Below, piece by piece: positions 32,043 through 43,638 of a stretch of 64,000 nt of DNA. The notes beneath the pieces are model-generated. The model saw only the letters and a list, made by a program, of their open reading frames with translations. It searched no databases and was not told the origin of the DNA. The translations under genes and the position numbers were made by a program. Numbering within the stretch: the stretch's first letter is position 1; every line of letters starts with the position of its first letter. The stretch comes from Brachyhypopomus gauderio (taxonomy: Eukaryota > Chordata > Actinopteri > Gymnotiformes > Hypopomidae). The DNA is taken from positions 1 through 64,000 of the forward strand of contig NW_027507195.1 in the NCBI RefSeq assembly GCF_052324685.1, in the 5' to 3' direction.

Positions 32043-32510
32043 TGAATTCGACCTAGCTAGGTGGAAAGCCTCAGCTTTTGAATGACCTTTGCATTCTGTT
32101 GAAAAATTATAAACAGACATAAACTGTTTGATGTTTTGTTGTGAGATTTCACAGTGGGATTGTCAGAACTCGAGACTCTAGATGTTCAATTCATCTGCTG
32201 ATAAAGCATTTGGAGAAGGAAATGTGTAGGTGTCAACTTGCATGTACGCGTTGTCCAAAAGCATAGGTGTACCACTTCACGACATGCTTAAGTTTTGACT
32301 GAATTGGACTTTCCTCTGCTTCCTTCGGCTTATGGACAGCCTTTGTCCAAAAGTAAAAAGAGATGTGGCAAAGATGTTAACTGTTTGCTGGAGGAATCCA
32401 AAGTGACCATGTTCTAAGAGACCTTTGAAGGTCATGAAATGATTCCCTTAAGACTAGAGCTGGCTGCTTCATGCTTATCGTAAGCAAGCAAGGAGTCAGT
32501 AAGAGAGCTT

Positions 32511-32583
32511 TGGAGAATGTGGGCATCGATCCCACTACCTCTCGCATGCAAAGCGAGCGCTCTACCACTTGAGCTAATCCCCC
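32511..32583 (-). tRNA. tRNA-Ala-TGC: tRNA-Ala (UGC), canonical
   Basis: Canonical. Confidence 0.94.
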
Positions 32584-32858
32584 TCTCAAGAGTTTATCCT
32601 TTTGATTGGAGTTTTAAGGAAAGCTTACGGATCAGCTCAGCCCGACTAGGAAATAATACCGAATCCAGCATTGACCCACAAGGTTTTCTCATGTTGGCAT
32701 CATGATAAACATTGCCAAATTAGGTCTTGCTGTACCTGTCCGTGAATTTCACTGTGCCAAAACCGTTACGCTGTGAAAGCATGTTGCAAGAACCTAAGGA
32801 AAGGTAACAGTCGTTGATAAAGTTTCGTTTGCATCTCGACGTGGTTTATCTGCAGCTT

Positions 32859-32931
32859 GCCGGAATAGCTCAGTTGGGAGAGCGTTAGACTGAAGGTCTA
32901 AAGGTCCCTGGTTTGATCCCGGGTTTCCGCA
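32859..32931 (+). tRNA. tRNA-Phe-GAA: tRNA-Phe (GAA), class B, probably inactive
   Basis: Class B. T4 stop at 32965-32968. Confidence 0.6.
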
Positions 32932-33399
32932 TGAATTCGACCTAGCTAGGTGGAAAGCCTCAGCTTTTGAATGACCTTTGCATTCTGTTGAAAAATTATA
33001 AACAGACATAAACTGTTTGATGTTTTGTTGTGAGATTTCACAGTGGGATTGTCAGAACTCGAGACTCTAGATGTTCAATTCATCTGCTGATAAAGCATTT
33101 GGAGAAGGAAATGTGTAGGTGTCAACTTGCATGTACGCGTTGTCCAAAAGCATAGGTGTACCACTTCACGACATGCTTAAGTTTTGACTGAATTGGACTT
33201 TCCTCTGCTTCCTTCGGCTTATGGACAGCCTTTGTCCAAAAGTAAAAAGAGATGTGGCAAAGATGTTAACTGTTTGCTGGAGGAATCCAAAGTGACCATG
33301 TTCTAAGAGACCTTTGAAGGTCATGAAATGATTCCCTTAAGACTAGAGCTGGCTGCTTCATGCTTATCGTAAGCAAGCAAGGAGTCAGTAAGAGAGCTT

Positions 33400-33472
33400 T
33401 GGAGAATGTGGGCATCGATCCCACTACCTCTCGCATGCAAAGCGAGCGCTCTACCACTTGAGCTAATGCCCC
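33400..33472 (-). tRNA. tRNA-Ala-TGC: tRNA-Ala (UGC), C5 variant
   Basis: C5 class. Confidence 0.82.
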
Positions 33473-33747
33473 TCTCAAGAGTTTATCCTTTTGATTGGAG
33501 TATTAAGGAAAGCTTACGGATCAGCTCAGCCCGACTAGGAAATAATACCGAATCCAGCATTGACCCACAAGGTTTTCTCATGTTGGCATCATGATAAACA
33601 TTGCCAAATTAGGTCTTGCTGTACCTGTCCGTGAATTTCACTGTGCCAAAACCGTTACGCTGTGAAAGCATGTTGCAAGAACCTAAGGAAAGGTAACAGT
33701 CGTTGATAAAGTTTCGTTTGCATCTCGACGTGGTTTATCTGCAGCTT

Positions 33748-33820
33748 GCCGGAATAGCTCAGTTGGGAGAGCGTTAGACTGAAGGTCTAAAGGTCCCTGG
33801 TTTGATCCCGGGTTTCCGCA
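33748..33820 (+). tRNA. tRNA-Phe-GAA: tRNA-Phe (GAA), class B, probably inactive
   Basis: Class B. T4 stop at 33854-33857. Confidence 0.6.
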
Positions 33821-34288
33821 TGAATTCGACCTAGCTAGGTGGAAAGCCTCAGCTTTTGAATGACCTTTGCATTCTGTTGAAAAATTATAAACAGACATAA
33901 ACTGTTTGATGTTTTGTTGTGAGATTTCACAGTGGGATTGTCAGAACTCGAGACTCTAGATGTTCAATTCATCTGCTGATAAAGCATTTGGAGAAGGAAA
34001 TGTGTAGGTGTCAACTTGCATGTACGCGTTGTCCAAAAGCATAGGTGTACCACTTCACGACATGCTTAAGTTTTGACTGAATTGGACTTTCCTCTGCTTC
34101 CTTCGGCTTATGGACAGCCTTTGTCCAAAAGTAAAAAGAGATGTGGCAAAGATGTTAACTGTTTGCTGGAGGAATCCAAAGTGACCATGTTCTAAGAGAC
34201 CTTTGAAGGTCATGAAATGATTCCCTTAAGACTAGAGCTGGCTGCTTCATGCTTATCGTAAGCAAGCAAGGAGTCAGTAAGAGAGCTT

Positions 34289-34361
34289 TGGAGAATGTGG
34301 GCATCGATCCCACTACCTCTCGCATGCAAAGCGAGCGCTCTACCACTTGAGCTAATCCCCC
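34289..34361 (-). tRNA. tRNA-Ala-TGC: tRNA-Ala (UGC), canonical
   Basis: Canonical. Confidence 0.94.
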
Positions 34362-34636
34362 TCTCAAGAGTTTATCCTTTTGATTGGAGTTTTAAGGAAA
34401 GCTTACGGATCAGCTCAGCCCGACTAGGAAATAATACCGAATCCAGCATTGACCCACAAGGTTTTCTCATGTTGGCATCATGATAAACATTGCCAAATTA
34501 GGTCTTGCTGTACCTGTCCGTGAATTTCACTGTGCCGAAACCGTTACGCTGTGAAAGCATGTTGCAAGAACCTAAGGAAAGGTAACAGTCGTTGATAAAG
34601 TTTCGTTTGCATCTCGACGTGGTTTATCTGCAGCTT

Positions 34637-34709
34637 GCCGAAATAGCTCAGTTGGGAGAGCGTTAGACTGAAGATCTAAAGGTCCCTGGTTCGATCCTGG
34701 GTTTCGGCA
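34637..34709 (+). tRNA. tRNA-Phe-GAA: tRNA-Phe (GAA), U62 variant
   Basis: C62U gives a G52-U62 wobble in the T stem and changes a late base of the B box. T4 stop at 34743-34746. The same variant is at 43639, 47195 and 49862. Confidence 0.82.
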
Positions 34710-35177
34710 TGAATTCGACCTAGCTAGGTGGAAAGCCTCAGCTTTTGAATGACCTGTGCATTCTGTTGAAAAATTATAAACAGACATAAACTGTTTGATG
34801 TTTTGTTGTGAGATTTCACAGTGGGATTGTCAGAACTCGAGACTCTAGATGTTCAATTCATCTGCTGATAAAGCATTTGGAGAAGGAAATGTGTAGGTGT
34901 CAACTTGCATGTACGCGTTGTCCAAAAGCATAGGTGTACCACTTCACGACATGCTTAAGTTTTGACTGAATTGGACTTTCCTCTGCTTCCTTCGGCTTAT
35001 GGACAGCCTTTGTCCAAAAGTAAAAAGAGATGTGGCAAAGATGTCAACTGTTTGCTGGAGGAATCCAAAGTGACAATGTTCTAAGAGACCTTTGAAGGTC
35101 ATGAAATTATTCCCTTAAGACTAGAGCTGGCTGCTTCATGCTTATCGTAAGCAAGCAAGGAGTCAGTAAGAGAGCTT

Positions 35178-35250
35178 TGGAGAATGTGGGCATCGATCCC
35201 ACTACCTCTCGCATGCAAAGCGAGCGCTCTACCACTTGAGCTAATGCCCC
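35178..35250 (-). tRNA. tRNA-Ala-TGC: tRNA-Ala (UGC), C5 variant
   Basis: C5 class. Confidence 0.82.
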
Positions 35251-35525
35251 TCTCAAGAGTTTATCCTTTTGATTGGAGTATTAAGGAAAGCTTACGGATC
35301 AGCTCAGCCCGACTAGGAAATAATACCGAATCCAGCATTGACCCACAAGGTTTTCTCATGTTGGCATCATGATAAACATTGCCAAATTAGGTCTTGCCGT
35401 ACCTGTCCGTGAATTTCACTGTGCCGAAACCGTTACGCTGTGAAAGCATGTTGCAAGAACCTAAGGAAAGGTAACAGTCGTTGAAAAAGTTTCGTTTGCA
35501 TCTCGACGTGGTTTATCTGCAGCTT

Positions 35526-35598
35526 GCCGAAATAGCTCAGTTGGGAGAGCGTTAGACTGAAGATCTAAAGGTCCCTGGTTCGATCCCGGGTTTTGGCA
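35526..35598 (+). tRNA. tRNA-Phe-GAA: tRNA-Phe (GAA), G4-U69 variant
   Basis: C69U only. T4 stop at 35632-35635. It is the only copy of this variant that does not lie near a cassette. Confidence 0.88.
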
Positions 35599-36066
35599 TG
35601 AACTCGACCTAGCTAGGCGGTAAGCCTCAGCTTTTGAATGACCTGTGCATTCTGTTGAAAAATTATAAACAGACATAAACTGTTTGATGTTTTGTTGTGA
35701 GATTTCACAGTGGGATTGTCAGAACTCGAGACTCTAGATGTTCAATTCATCTGCTGATAAAGCATTTGGAGAAGGAAATGTGTAGGTGTCAACTTGCATG
35801 TACGCGTTGTCCAAAAGCATAGGTGTACCACTTCACGACATGCTTAAGTTTTGACTGAATTGGACTTTCCTCTGCTTCCTTCGGCTTATGGACAGCCTTT
35901 GTCCAAAAGTAAAAAGAGATGTGGCAAAGATGTTAACTGTTTGCTGGAGGAATCCAAAGTGACCATGTTCTAAGAGACCTTTGAAGGTCATGAAATGATT
36001 CCCTTAAGACTAGAGCTGGCTGCTTCATGCTTATCGTAAGCAAGCAAGGAGTCAGTAAGAGAGCTT

Positions 36067-36139
36067 TGGAGAATGTGGGCATCGATCCCACTACCTCTCG
36101 CATGCAAAGCGAGCGCTCTACCACTTGAGCTAATCCCCC
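36067..36139 (-). tRNA. tRNA-Ala-TGC: tRNA-Ala (UGC), canonical
   Basis: Canonical. Confidence 0.94.
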
Positions 36140-36414
36140 TCTCAAGAGTTTATTCTTTTGATTGGAGTTTTAAGGAAAGCTTACGGATCAGCTCAGCCCG
36201 ACTAGGAAATAATACCGAATCCAGCATTGACCCACAAGGTTTTCTCATGTTGGCATCATGATAAACATTGCCAAATTAGGTCTTGCTGTACCTGTCCGTG
36301 AATTTCACTGTGCCAAAACCGTTACGCTGTGAAAGCATGTTGCAAGAACCTAAGGAAAGGTAACAGTCGTTGATAAAGTTTCGTTTGCATCTCGACGTGG
36401 TTTATCTGCAGCTT

Positions 36415-36487
36415 GCCGAAATAGCTCAGTTGGGAGAGCGTTAGACTGAAGATCTAAAGGTCCCTGGTTCGATCCCGGGTTTCGGCA
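36415..36487 (+). tRNA. tRNA-Phe-GAA: tRNA-Phe (GAA), canonical
   Basis: Canonical. T4 stop at 36521-36524. Confidence 0.95.
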
Positions 36488-36955
36488 TGAACTCGACCTA
36501 GCTAGGCGGAAAGCCTCAGCTTTTGAATTACCTGTGCATTCTGTTGAAAAATTATAAACAGACATAAACTGTTTGATGTTTTGTTGTGAGATTTCACAGT
36601 GGGATTGTCAGAACTCGAGACTCTAGATGTTCAATTCATCTGCTGATAAAGCATTTGGAGAAGGAAATGTGTAGGTGTCAACTTGCATGTACGCGTTGTC
36701 CAAAAGCATAGGTGTACCACTTCACGACATGCTTAAGTTTTGACTGAATTGGACTTTCCTCTGCTTCCTTCGGCTTATGGACAGTCTTTGTCCAAAAGTA
36801 AAAAGAGATGTGGCAAAGATGTCAACTGTTTGTTGGAGGAATCCAAAGTGACCATGTTCTAAGAGACCTTTGAAGGTCATGAAATGATTCCCTTAAGACT
36901 AGAGCTGGCTGCTTCATGCTTATCGTAAGCAAGCAAGGAGTCAGTAAGAGAGCTA

Positions 36956-37028
36956 TGGAGAATGTGGGCATTGATCCCACTACCTCTCGCATGCAAAGCA
37001 AGCGCTCTACCACTTGAGCTAATCCCCC
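36956..37028 (-). tRNA. tRNA-Ala-TGC: tRNA-Ala (UGC), A57 plus U29 variant
   Basis: As 13176. Confidence 0.82.
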
Positions 37029-37303
37029 TCTCAAGAGTTTATCCTTTTGATTGGAGTATTAAGGAAAGCTTACGGATCAGCTCAGCCCGACTAGGAAATA
37101 ATACCGAATCCAGCATTGACCCACAAGGTTTTCTCATGTTGGCATCATGATAAACATTGCCAAATTAGGTCTTGCCGTACCTGTCCGTGAATTTCACTGT
37201 GCCGAAACCGTTACGCTGTGAAAGCATGTTGCAAGAACCTAAGGAAAGGTAACAGTCGTTGAAAAAGTTTCGTTTGCATCTCGACGTGGTTTATCTGCAG
37301 CTT

Positions 37304-37376
37304 GCCGAAATAGCTCAGTTGGGAGAGCGTTAGACTGAAGATCTAAAGGTCCCTGGTTCGATCCCGGGTTTCGGCA
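37304..37376 (+). tRNA. tRNA-Phe-GAA: tRNA-Phe (GAA), canonical
   Basis: Canonical. T4 stop at 37410-37413. Confidence 0.95.
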
Positions 37377-37844
37377 TGAACTCGACCTAGCTAGGCGGTA
37401 AGCCTCAGCTTTTGAATGACCTGTGCATTCTGTTGAAAAATTATAAACAGACATAAACTGTTTGATGTTTTGTTGTGAGATTTCACAGTGGGATTGTCAG
37501 AACTCGAGACTCTAGATGTTCAATTCATCTGCTGATAAAGCATTTGGAGAAGGAAATGTGTAGGTGTCAACTTGCATGTACGCGTTGTCCAAAAGCATAG
37601 GTGTACCACTTCACGACATGCTTAAGTTTTGACTGAATTGGACTTTCCTCTGCTTCCTTCGGCTTATGGACAGCCTTTGTCCAAAAGTAAAAAGAGATGT
37701 GGCAAAGATGTTAACTGTTTGCTGGAGGAATCCAAAGTGACCATGTTCTAAGAGACCTTTGAAGGTCATGAAATGATTCCCTTAAGACTAGAGCTGGCTG
37801 CTTCATGCTTATCGTAAGCAAGCAAGGAGTCAGTAAGAGAGCTT

Positions 37845-37917
37845 TGGAGAATGTGGGCATCGATCCCACTACCTCTCGCATGCAAAGCGAGCGCTCTACC
37901 ACTTGAGCTAATCCCCC
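37845..37917 (-). tRNA. tRNA-Ala-TGC: tRNA-Ala (UGC), canonical
   Basis: Canonical. Confidence 0.94.
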
Positions 37918-38192
37918 TCTCAAGAGTTTATCCTTTTGATTGGAGTTTTAAGGAAAGCTTACGGATCAGCTCAGCCCGACTAGGAAATAATACCGAATCC
38001 AGCATTGACCCACAAGGTTTTCTCATGTTGGCATCATGATAAACATTGCCAAATTAGGTCTTGCTGTACCTGTCCGTGAATTTCACTGTGCCGAAACCGT
38101 TACGCTGTGAAAGCATGTTGCAAGAACCTAAGGAAAGGTAACAGTCGTTGATAAAGTTTCGTTTGCATCTCGACGTGGTTTATCTGCAGCTT

Positions 38193-38265
38193 GCCGAAAT
38201 AGCTCAGTTGGGAGAGCGTTAGACTGAAGATCTAAAGGTCCCTGGTTCGATCCCGGGTTTCGGCA
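38193..38265 (+). tRNA. tRNA-Phe-GAA: tRNA-Phe (GAA), canonical
   Basis: Canonical. T4 stop at 38299-38302. Confidence 0.95.
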
Positions 38266-38733
38266 TGAATTCGACCTAGCTAGGTGGAAAGCCTCAGCTT
38301 TTGAATGACCTGTGCATTCTGTTGAAAAATTATAAACAGACATAAACTGTTTGATGTTTTGTTGTGAGATTTCACAGTGGGATTGTCAGAACTCGAGACT
38401 CTAGATGTTCAATTCATCTGCTGATAAAGCATTTGGAGAAGGAAATGTGTAGGTGTCAACTTGCATGTACGCGTTGTCCAAAAGCATAGGTGTACCACTT
38501 CACGACATGCTTAAGTTTTGACTGAATTGGACTTTCCTCTGCTTCCTTCGGCTTATGGACAGCCTTTGTCCAAAAGTAAAAAGAGATGTGGCAAAGATGT
38601 CAACTGTTTGCTGGAGGAATCCAAAGTGACCATGTTCTAAGAGACCTTTGAAGGTCATGAAATTATTCCCTTAAGACTAGAGCTGGCTGCTTCATGCTTA
38701 TCGTAAGCAAGCAAGGAGTCAGTAAGAGAGCTT

Positions 38734-38806
38734 TGGAGAATGTGGGCATCGATCCCACTACCTCTCGCATGCAAAGCGAGCGCTCTACCACTTGAGCTAA
38801 TCCCTC
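38734..38806 (-). tRNA. tRNA-Ala-TGC: tRNA-Ala (UGC), A2 variant
   Basis: G2A as at 28066. The piggyBac element begins 35 bases beyond this gene's 5' end, so its normal 5' flank has been pushed about 1 kb away. Confidence 0.75.
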
Positions 38807-38836
38807 TCTCAAGAGTTTATCCTTTTGATTGGAGTT

Positions 38837-38840
38837 TTAA
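38837..38840. repeat. TTAA target duplication, left
   Basis: The unit normally reads GTTTTAAGGAAAGC here. The left half ends GTTTTAA and the right half resumes TTAAGGAAAGC at 39838. Confidence 0.9.
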
Positions 38841-39043
38841 CCCTGATGAGATCCGGGCGTGGTCTACCTTCTTGGGGTCCAGCTGGGCGTGGGGGACCCA
38901 TTGCATTTTTTGTTAAAATAATCAGCAGATTTAGCCCAATTGCAAGTAAAATAAACAATACATATGTTAAATTAGTTTGCTCTCATTTATTTATTAGTTA
39001 CTTTTTTATTAAAATGTAACACAATAAGGAAATGAATCATAAA

Positions 39044-39257
39044 TCATGCTGGCTGACAGGCTGGTCCTATGGCTAGCTGCTGACGGGCTGGTGCTAACGG
39101 AGCTGGCTGCTGCTCATCCGCCTTTTCATTATCACTATCAGACTCTGATATTTCAGAAATGTGATCCTGAAATTTCTTCTTCTGAATCACCATCAAAATC
39201 CTCTGTCTCTTCCAATAGCAGCTGTAAGGCAGTCTGAACTGAGAATCGCTTTGCCAT
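39044..39257 (-). pseudogene. piggyBac transposase N-terminal fragment
   Basis: Read on the - strand from ATG at 39257, it begins MAKRFSVQTALQLLLEE and continues with an acidic stretch (D, E, S), which is how piggyBac-derived transposases typically start. A one-base frame change in the GAAGAAGAAATTT run leads to a stop in the first frame. The next frame continues with the acidic ISESDSDNEK, then a P/Q/A-rich stretch, ending TGA at 39044-39046. The DDD catalytic domain and C-terminal cysteine-rich domain are absent. Assignment rests on the N-terminal pattern together with the TTAA ends. Confidence 0.7.
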
Positions 39258-39318
39258 CTTTTATAGCATTTTTAGCATTTTTAGCATTTATAGCATCATG
39301 TCCCCATGATTGGATGAA

Positions 39319-39325
39319 ACACACA

Positions 39326-39365
<40 letters not shown>
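39319..39365. repeat. CA microsatellite
   Basis: About 23 CA repeats with one T interruption at 39327, inside the piggyBac element. Confidence 0.95.
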
Positions 39366-39368
<3 letters not shown>

Positions 39369-39837
39369 CCAGAGAGGAGGGAGGGATAATGAGGGCTGAG
39401 AGAAAAGATGCTTCTTTCAGATCTCACCCCTTTGTCTCTATAGAGATTCTTCGTCTCCTGTCTGACAATATGCAATCAACCCCTGATGTGACAACCATCA
39501 AAAGTGTTGATGGTTGCTCACCTTTGCATGCCAAACTCCTCTGTCCTTTGTTTGTATATCCTTTAAAGTCATACAGACGACTATCAACTACCCAACCCAA
39601 TGTTGATTGCCCACTTTGACTAGCCCAGGGCCCAGTGGACCCTGGACCCTGTATGTAATACAAATGTGAAGGGGGGGGTACGGGGGGGTGGTCATTGAAA
39701 ATATTTTCTGATTTATGTTGCTCACAGAAAATGAGCCAAGGACCAATGAATCTCAGTTTGAAAAAAAAAAAATTGTAGAATTTTTTTAAGCTGATTTTTT
39801 AAAAATGGGTCCCACAGACCCTTGGACCATATAAGGG

Positions 39838-39841
39838 TTAA
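39838..39841. repeat. TTAA target duplication, right
   Basis: Pairs with 38837-38840. Array sequence resumes with GGAAAGCTTACGG. Confidence 0.9.
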
Positions 39842-40082
39842 GGAAAGCTTACGGATCAGCTCAGCCCGACTAGGAAATAATACCGAATCCAGCATTGACC
39901 CACAAGGTTTTCTCATGTTGGCATCATGATAAACATTGCCAAATTAGGTCTTGCCGTACCTGTCCGTGAATTTCACTGTGCCGAAACCGTTACGCTGTGA
40001 AAGCATGTTGCAAGAACCTAAGGAAAGGTAACAGTCGTTGATAAAGTTTCGTTTGCATCTCGACGTGGTCTATCTGCAGCTT

Positions 40083-40155
40083 GCCGAAATAGCTCAGTTG
40101 GGAGAGCGTTAGACTGAAGATCTAAAGGTCCCTGGTTCGATCCCGGGTTTCGGCA
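40083..40155 (+). tRNA. tRNA-Phe-GAA: tRNA-Phe (GAA), canonical
   Basis: Canonical. T4 stop at 40189-40192. First tRNA gene after the piggyBac element. Confidence 0.95.
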
Positions 40156-40623
40156 TGAACTCGACCTAGCTAGGCGGAAAGCCTCAGCTTTTGAATGACC
40201 TGTGCATTCTGTTGAAAAATTATAAACAGACATAAACTGTTTGATGTTTTGTTGTGAGATTTCACAGTGGGATTGTCAGAACTCGAGACTCTAGATGTTC
40301 AATTCATCTGCTGATAAAGCATTTGGAGAAGGAAATGTGTAGGTGTCAACTTGCATGTACGCGTTGTCCAAAAGCATAGGTGTACCACTTCACGACATGC
40401 TTAAGTTTTGACTGAATTGGACTTTCCTCTGCTTCCTTCGGCTTATGGACAGCCTTTGTCCAAAAGTAAAAAGAGATGTGGCGAAGATGTCAACTGTTTG
40501 CTGGAGGAATCCAAAGTGACCATGTTCTAAGAGACCTTTGAAGGTCATGAAATTATTCCCTTAAGACTAGAGCTGGCTGCTTCATGCTTATCGTAAGCAA
40601 GCAAGGAGTCAGTAAGAGAGCTT

Positions 40624-40696
40624 TGGAGAATGTGGGCATCGATCCCACTACCTCTCGCATGCAAAGCGAGCGCTCTACCACTTGAGCTAATGCCCC
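40624..40696 (-). tRNA. tRNA-Ala-TGC: tRNA-Ala (UGC), C5 variant
   Basis: C5 class. Confidence 0.82.
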
Positions 40697-40971
40697 TCTC
40701 AAGAGTTTATCCTTTTGATTGGAGTATTAAGGAAAGCTTACGGATCAGCTCAGCCCGACTAGGAAATAATACCGAATCCAGCATTGACCCACAAGGTTTT
40801 CTCATGTTGGCATCATGATAAACATTGCCAAATTAGGTCTTGCCGTACCTGTCCGTGAATTTCACTGTGCCGAAACCGTTACGCTGTGAAAGCATGTTGC
40901 AAGAACCTAAGGAAAGGTAACAGTCGTTGAAAAAGTTTCGTTTGCATCTCGACGTGGTTTATCTGCAGCTT

Positions 40972-41044
40972 GCCGAAATAGCTCAGTTGGGAGAGCGTTA
41001 GACTGAAGATCTAAAGGTCCCTGGTTCGATCCCGGGTTTCGGCA
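40972..41044 (+). tRNA. tRNA-Phe-GAA: tRNA-Phe (GAA), canonical
   Basis: Canonical. T4 stop at 41078-41081. Confidence 0.95.
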
Positions 41045-41512
41045 TGAACTCGACCTAGCTAGGCGGTAAGCCTCAGCTTTTGAATGACCTGTGCATTCTG
41101 TTGAAAAATTATAAACAGACATAAACTGTTTGATGTTTTGTTGTGAGATTTCACAGTGGGATTGTCAGAACTCGAGACTCTAGATGTTCAATTCATCTGC
41201 TGATAAAGCATTTGGAGAAGGAAATGTGTAGGTGTCAACTTGCATGTACGCGTTGTCCAAAAGCATAGGTGTACCACTTCACGACATGCTTAAGTTTTGA
41301 CTGAATTGGACTTTCCTCTGCTTCCTTCGGCTTATGGACAGCCTTTGTCCAAAAGTAAAAAGAGATGTGGCAAATATGTCAACTGTTTGCTGGAGGAATC
41401 CAAAGTGACCATGTTCTAAGAGACCTTTGAAGGTCATGAAATGATTCCCTTAAGACTAGAGCTGGCTGCTTCATGCTTATCGTAAGCAAGCAAGGAGTCA
41501 GTAAGAGAGCTT

Positions 41513-41585
41513 TGGAGAATGTGGGCATCGATCCCACTACCTCTCGCATGCAAAGCGAGCGCTCTACCACTTGAGCTAATGCCCC
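41513..41585 (-). tRNA. tRNA-Ala-TGC: tRNA-Ala (UGC), C5 variant
   Basis: C5 class. Confidence 0.82.
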
Positions 41586-41860
41586 TCTCAAGAGTTTATC
41601 CTTTTGATTGGAGTATTAAGGAAAGCTTACGGATCAGCTCAGCCCGACTAGGAAATAATACCGAATCCAGCATTGACCCACAAGGTTTTCTCATGTTGGC
41701 ATCATGATAAACATTGCCAAATTAGGTCTTGCCGTACCTGTCCGTGAATTTCACTGTGCCGAAACCGTTACGCTGTGAAAGCATGTTGCAAGAACCTAAG
41801 GAAAGGTAACAGTCGTTGAAAAAGTTTCGTTTGCATCTCGACGTGGTTTATCTGCAGCTT

Positions 41861-41933
41861 GCCGAAATAGCTCAGTTGGGAGAGCGTTAGACTGAAGATC
41901 TAAAGGTCCCTGGTTCGATCCCGGGTTTCGGCA
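41861..41933 (+). tRNA. tRNA-Phe-GAA: tRNA-Phe (GAA), canonical
   Basis: Canonical. T4 stop at 41967-41970. Confidence 0.95.
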
Positions 41934-42401
41934 TGAACTCGACCTAGCTAGGCGGTAAGCCTCAGCTTTTGAATGACCTGTGCATTCTGTTGAAAAATTA
42001 TAAACAGACATAAACTGTTTGATGTTTTGTTGTGAGATTTCACAGTGGGATTGTCAGAACTCGAGACTCTAGATGTTCAATTCATCTGCTGATAAAGCAT
42101 TTGGAGAAGGAAATGTGTAGGTGTCAACTTGCATGTACGCGTTGTCCAAAAGCATAGGTGTACCACTTCACGACATGCTTAAGTTTTGACTGAATTGGAC
42201 TTTCCTCTGCTTCCTTTGGCTTATGGACAGTCTTTGTCCAAAAGTAAAAAGAGATGTGGCAAAGATGTCAACTGTTTGCTGGAGGAATCCAAAGTGACCA
42301 TGTTCTAAGAGACCTTTGAAGGTCATGAAATGATTCCCTTAAGACTAGAGCTGGCTGCTTCATGCTTATCGTAAGCAAGCAAGGAGTCAGTAAGAGAGCT
42401 T

Positions 42402-42474
42402 TGGAGAATGTGGGCATCGATCCCACTACCTCTCGCATGCAAAGCGAGCGCTCTACCACTTGAGCTAATGCCCC
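42402..42474 (-). tRNA. tRNA-Ala-TGC: tRNA-Ala (UGC), C5 variant
   Basis: C5 class. Confidence 0.82.
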
Positions 42475-42749
42475 TCTCAAGAGTTTATCCTTTTGATTGG
42501 AGTATTAAGGAAAGCTTACGGATCAGCTCAGCCCGACTAGGAAATAATACCGAATCCAGCATTGACCCACAAGGTTTTCTCATGTTGGCATCATGATAAA
42601 CATTGCCAAATTAGGTCTTGCTGTACCTGTCCGTGAATTTCACTGTGCCAAAACCGTTACGCTGTGAAAGCATGTTGCAAGAACCTAAGGAAAGGTAACA
42701 GTCGTTGATAAAGTTTCGTTTGCATCTCGACGTGGTTTATCTGCAGCTT

Positions 42750-42822
42750 GCCGGAATAGCTCAGTTGGGAGAGCGTTAGACTGAAGGTCTAAAGGTCCCT
42801 GGTTTGATCCCGGGTTTCCGCA
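42750..42822 (+). tRNA. tRNA-Phe-GAA: tRNA-Phe (GAA), class B, probably inactive
   Basis: Class B. T4 stop at 42856-42859. Confidence 0.6.
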
Positions 42823-43290
42823 TGAATTCGACCTAGCTAGGTGGAAAGCCTCAGCTTTTGAATGACCTTTGCATTCTGTTGAAAAATTATAAACAGACAT
42901 AAACTGTTTGATGTTTTGTTGTGAGATTTCACAGTGGGATTGTCAGAACTCGAGACTCTAGATGTTCAATTCATCTGCTGATAAAGCATTTGGAGAAGGA
43001 AATGTGTAGGTGTCAACTTGCATGTACGCGTTGTCCAAAAGCATAGGTGTACCACTTCACGACATGCTTAAGTTTTGACTGAATTGGACTTTCCTCTGCT
43101 TCCTTCGGCTTATGGACAGCCTTTGTCCAAAAGTAAAAAGAGATGTGGCAAAGATGTTAACTGTTTGCTGGAGGAATCCAAAGTGACCATGTTCTAAGAG
43201 ACCTTTGAAGGTCATGAAATGATTCCCTTAAGACTAGAGCTGGCTGCTTCATGCTTATCGTAAGCAAGCAAGGAGTCAGTAAGAGAGCTT

Positions 43291-43363
43291 TGGAGAATGT
43301 GGGCATCGATCCCACTACCTCTCGCATGCAAAGCGAGCGCTCTACCACTTGAGCTAATCCCCC
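43291..43363 (-). tRNA. tRNA-Ala-TGC: tRNA-Ala (UGC), canonical
   Basis: Canonical. Confidence 0.94.
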
Positions 43364-43638
43364 TCTCAAGAGTTTATCCTTTTGATTGGAGTTTTAAGGA
43401 AAGCTTACGGATCAGCTCAGCCCGACTAGGAAATAATACCGAATCCAGCATTGACCCACAAGGTTTTCTCATGTTGGCATCATGATAAACATTGCCAAAT
43501 TAGGTCTTGCTGTACCTGTCCGTGAATTTCACTGTGCCGAAACCGTTACGCTGTGAAAGCATGTTGCAAGAACCTAAGGAAAGGTAACAGTCGTTGATAA
43601 AGTTTCGTTTGCATCTCGACGTGGTTTATCTGCAGCTT

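Larger units (their letters stand above)
25754..38840. repeat. Phe/Ala tRNA macrosatellite, segment 4
   Basis: About 14.7 uninterrupted units from cassette copy 4 to the TTAA target of the piggyBac element. It includes a run of three canonical Phe copies (29303, 30192, 31081) followed by three class B copies (31970, 32859, 33748), as expected from local unit duplication. Confidence 0.95.
38841..39837 (-). mobile_element. internally deleted piggyBac-type transposon
   Basis: 997 bp flanked by TTAA, the hallmark target of piggyBac elements. The ends are short imperfect inverted repeats: CCCTGATGAGATCC on the left, and CCCTTATATGGTCC read inward from the right. Both ends also carry subterminal GGGTC...GTGGG...GACCC motifs. 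Inside, on the - strand, is an N-terminal transposase fragment followed almost at once by an AATAAA-rich 3' region, so the catalytic body has been deleted. It can only have moved by using a transposase supplied elsewhere. The right part (about 39260-39837) is non-coding and includes a CA microsatellite and G-rich runs. Confidence 0.85.

Noticed and set aside
39046-39619. Plus-strand open frames inside the piggyBac element
   Set aside because: One is antisense to the transposase fragment and another runs through the CA microsatellite. Neither resembles a known protein.
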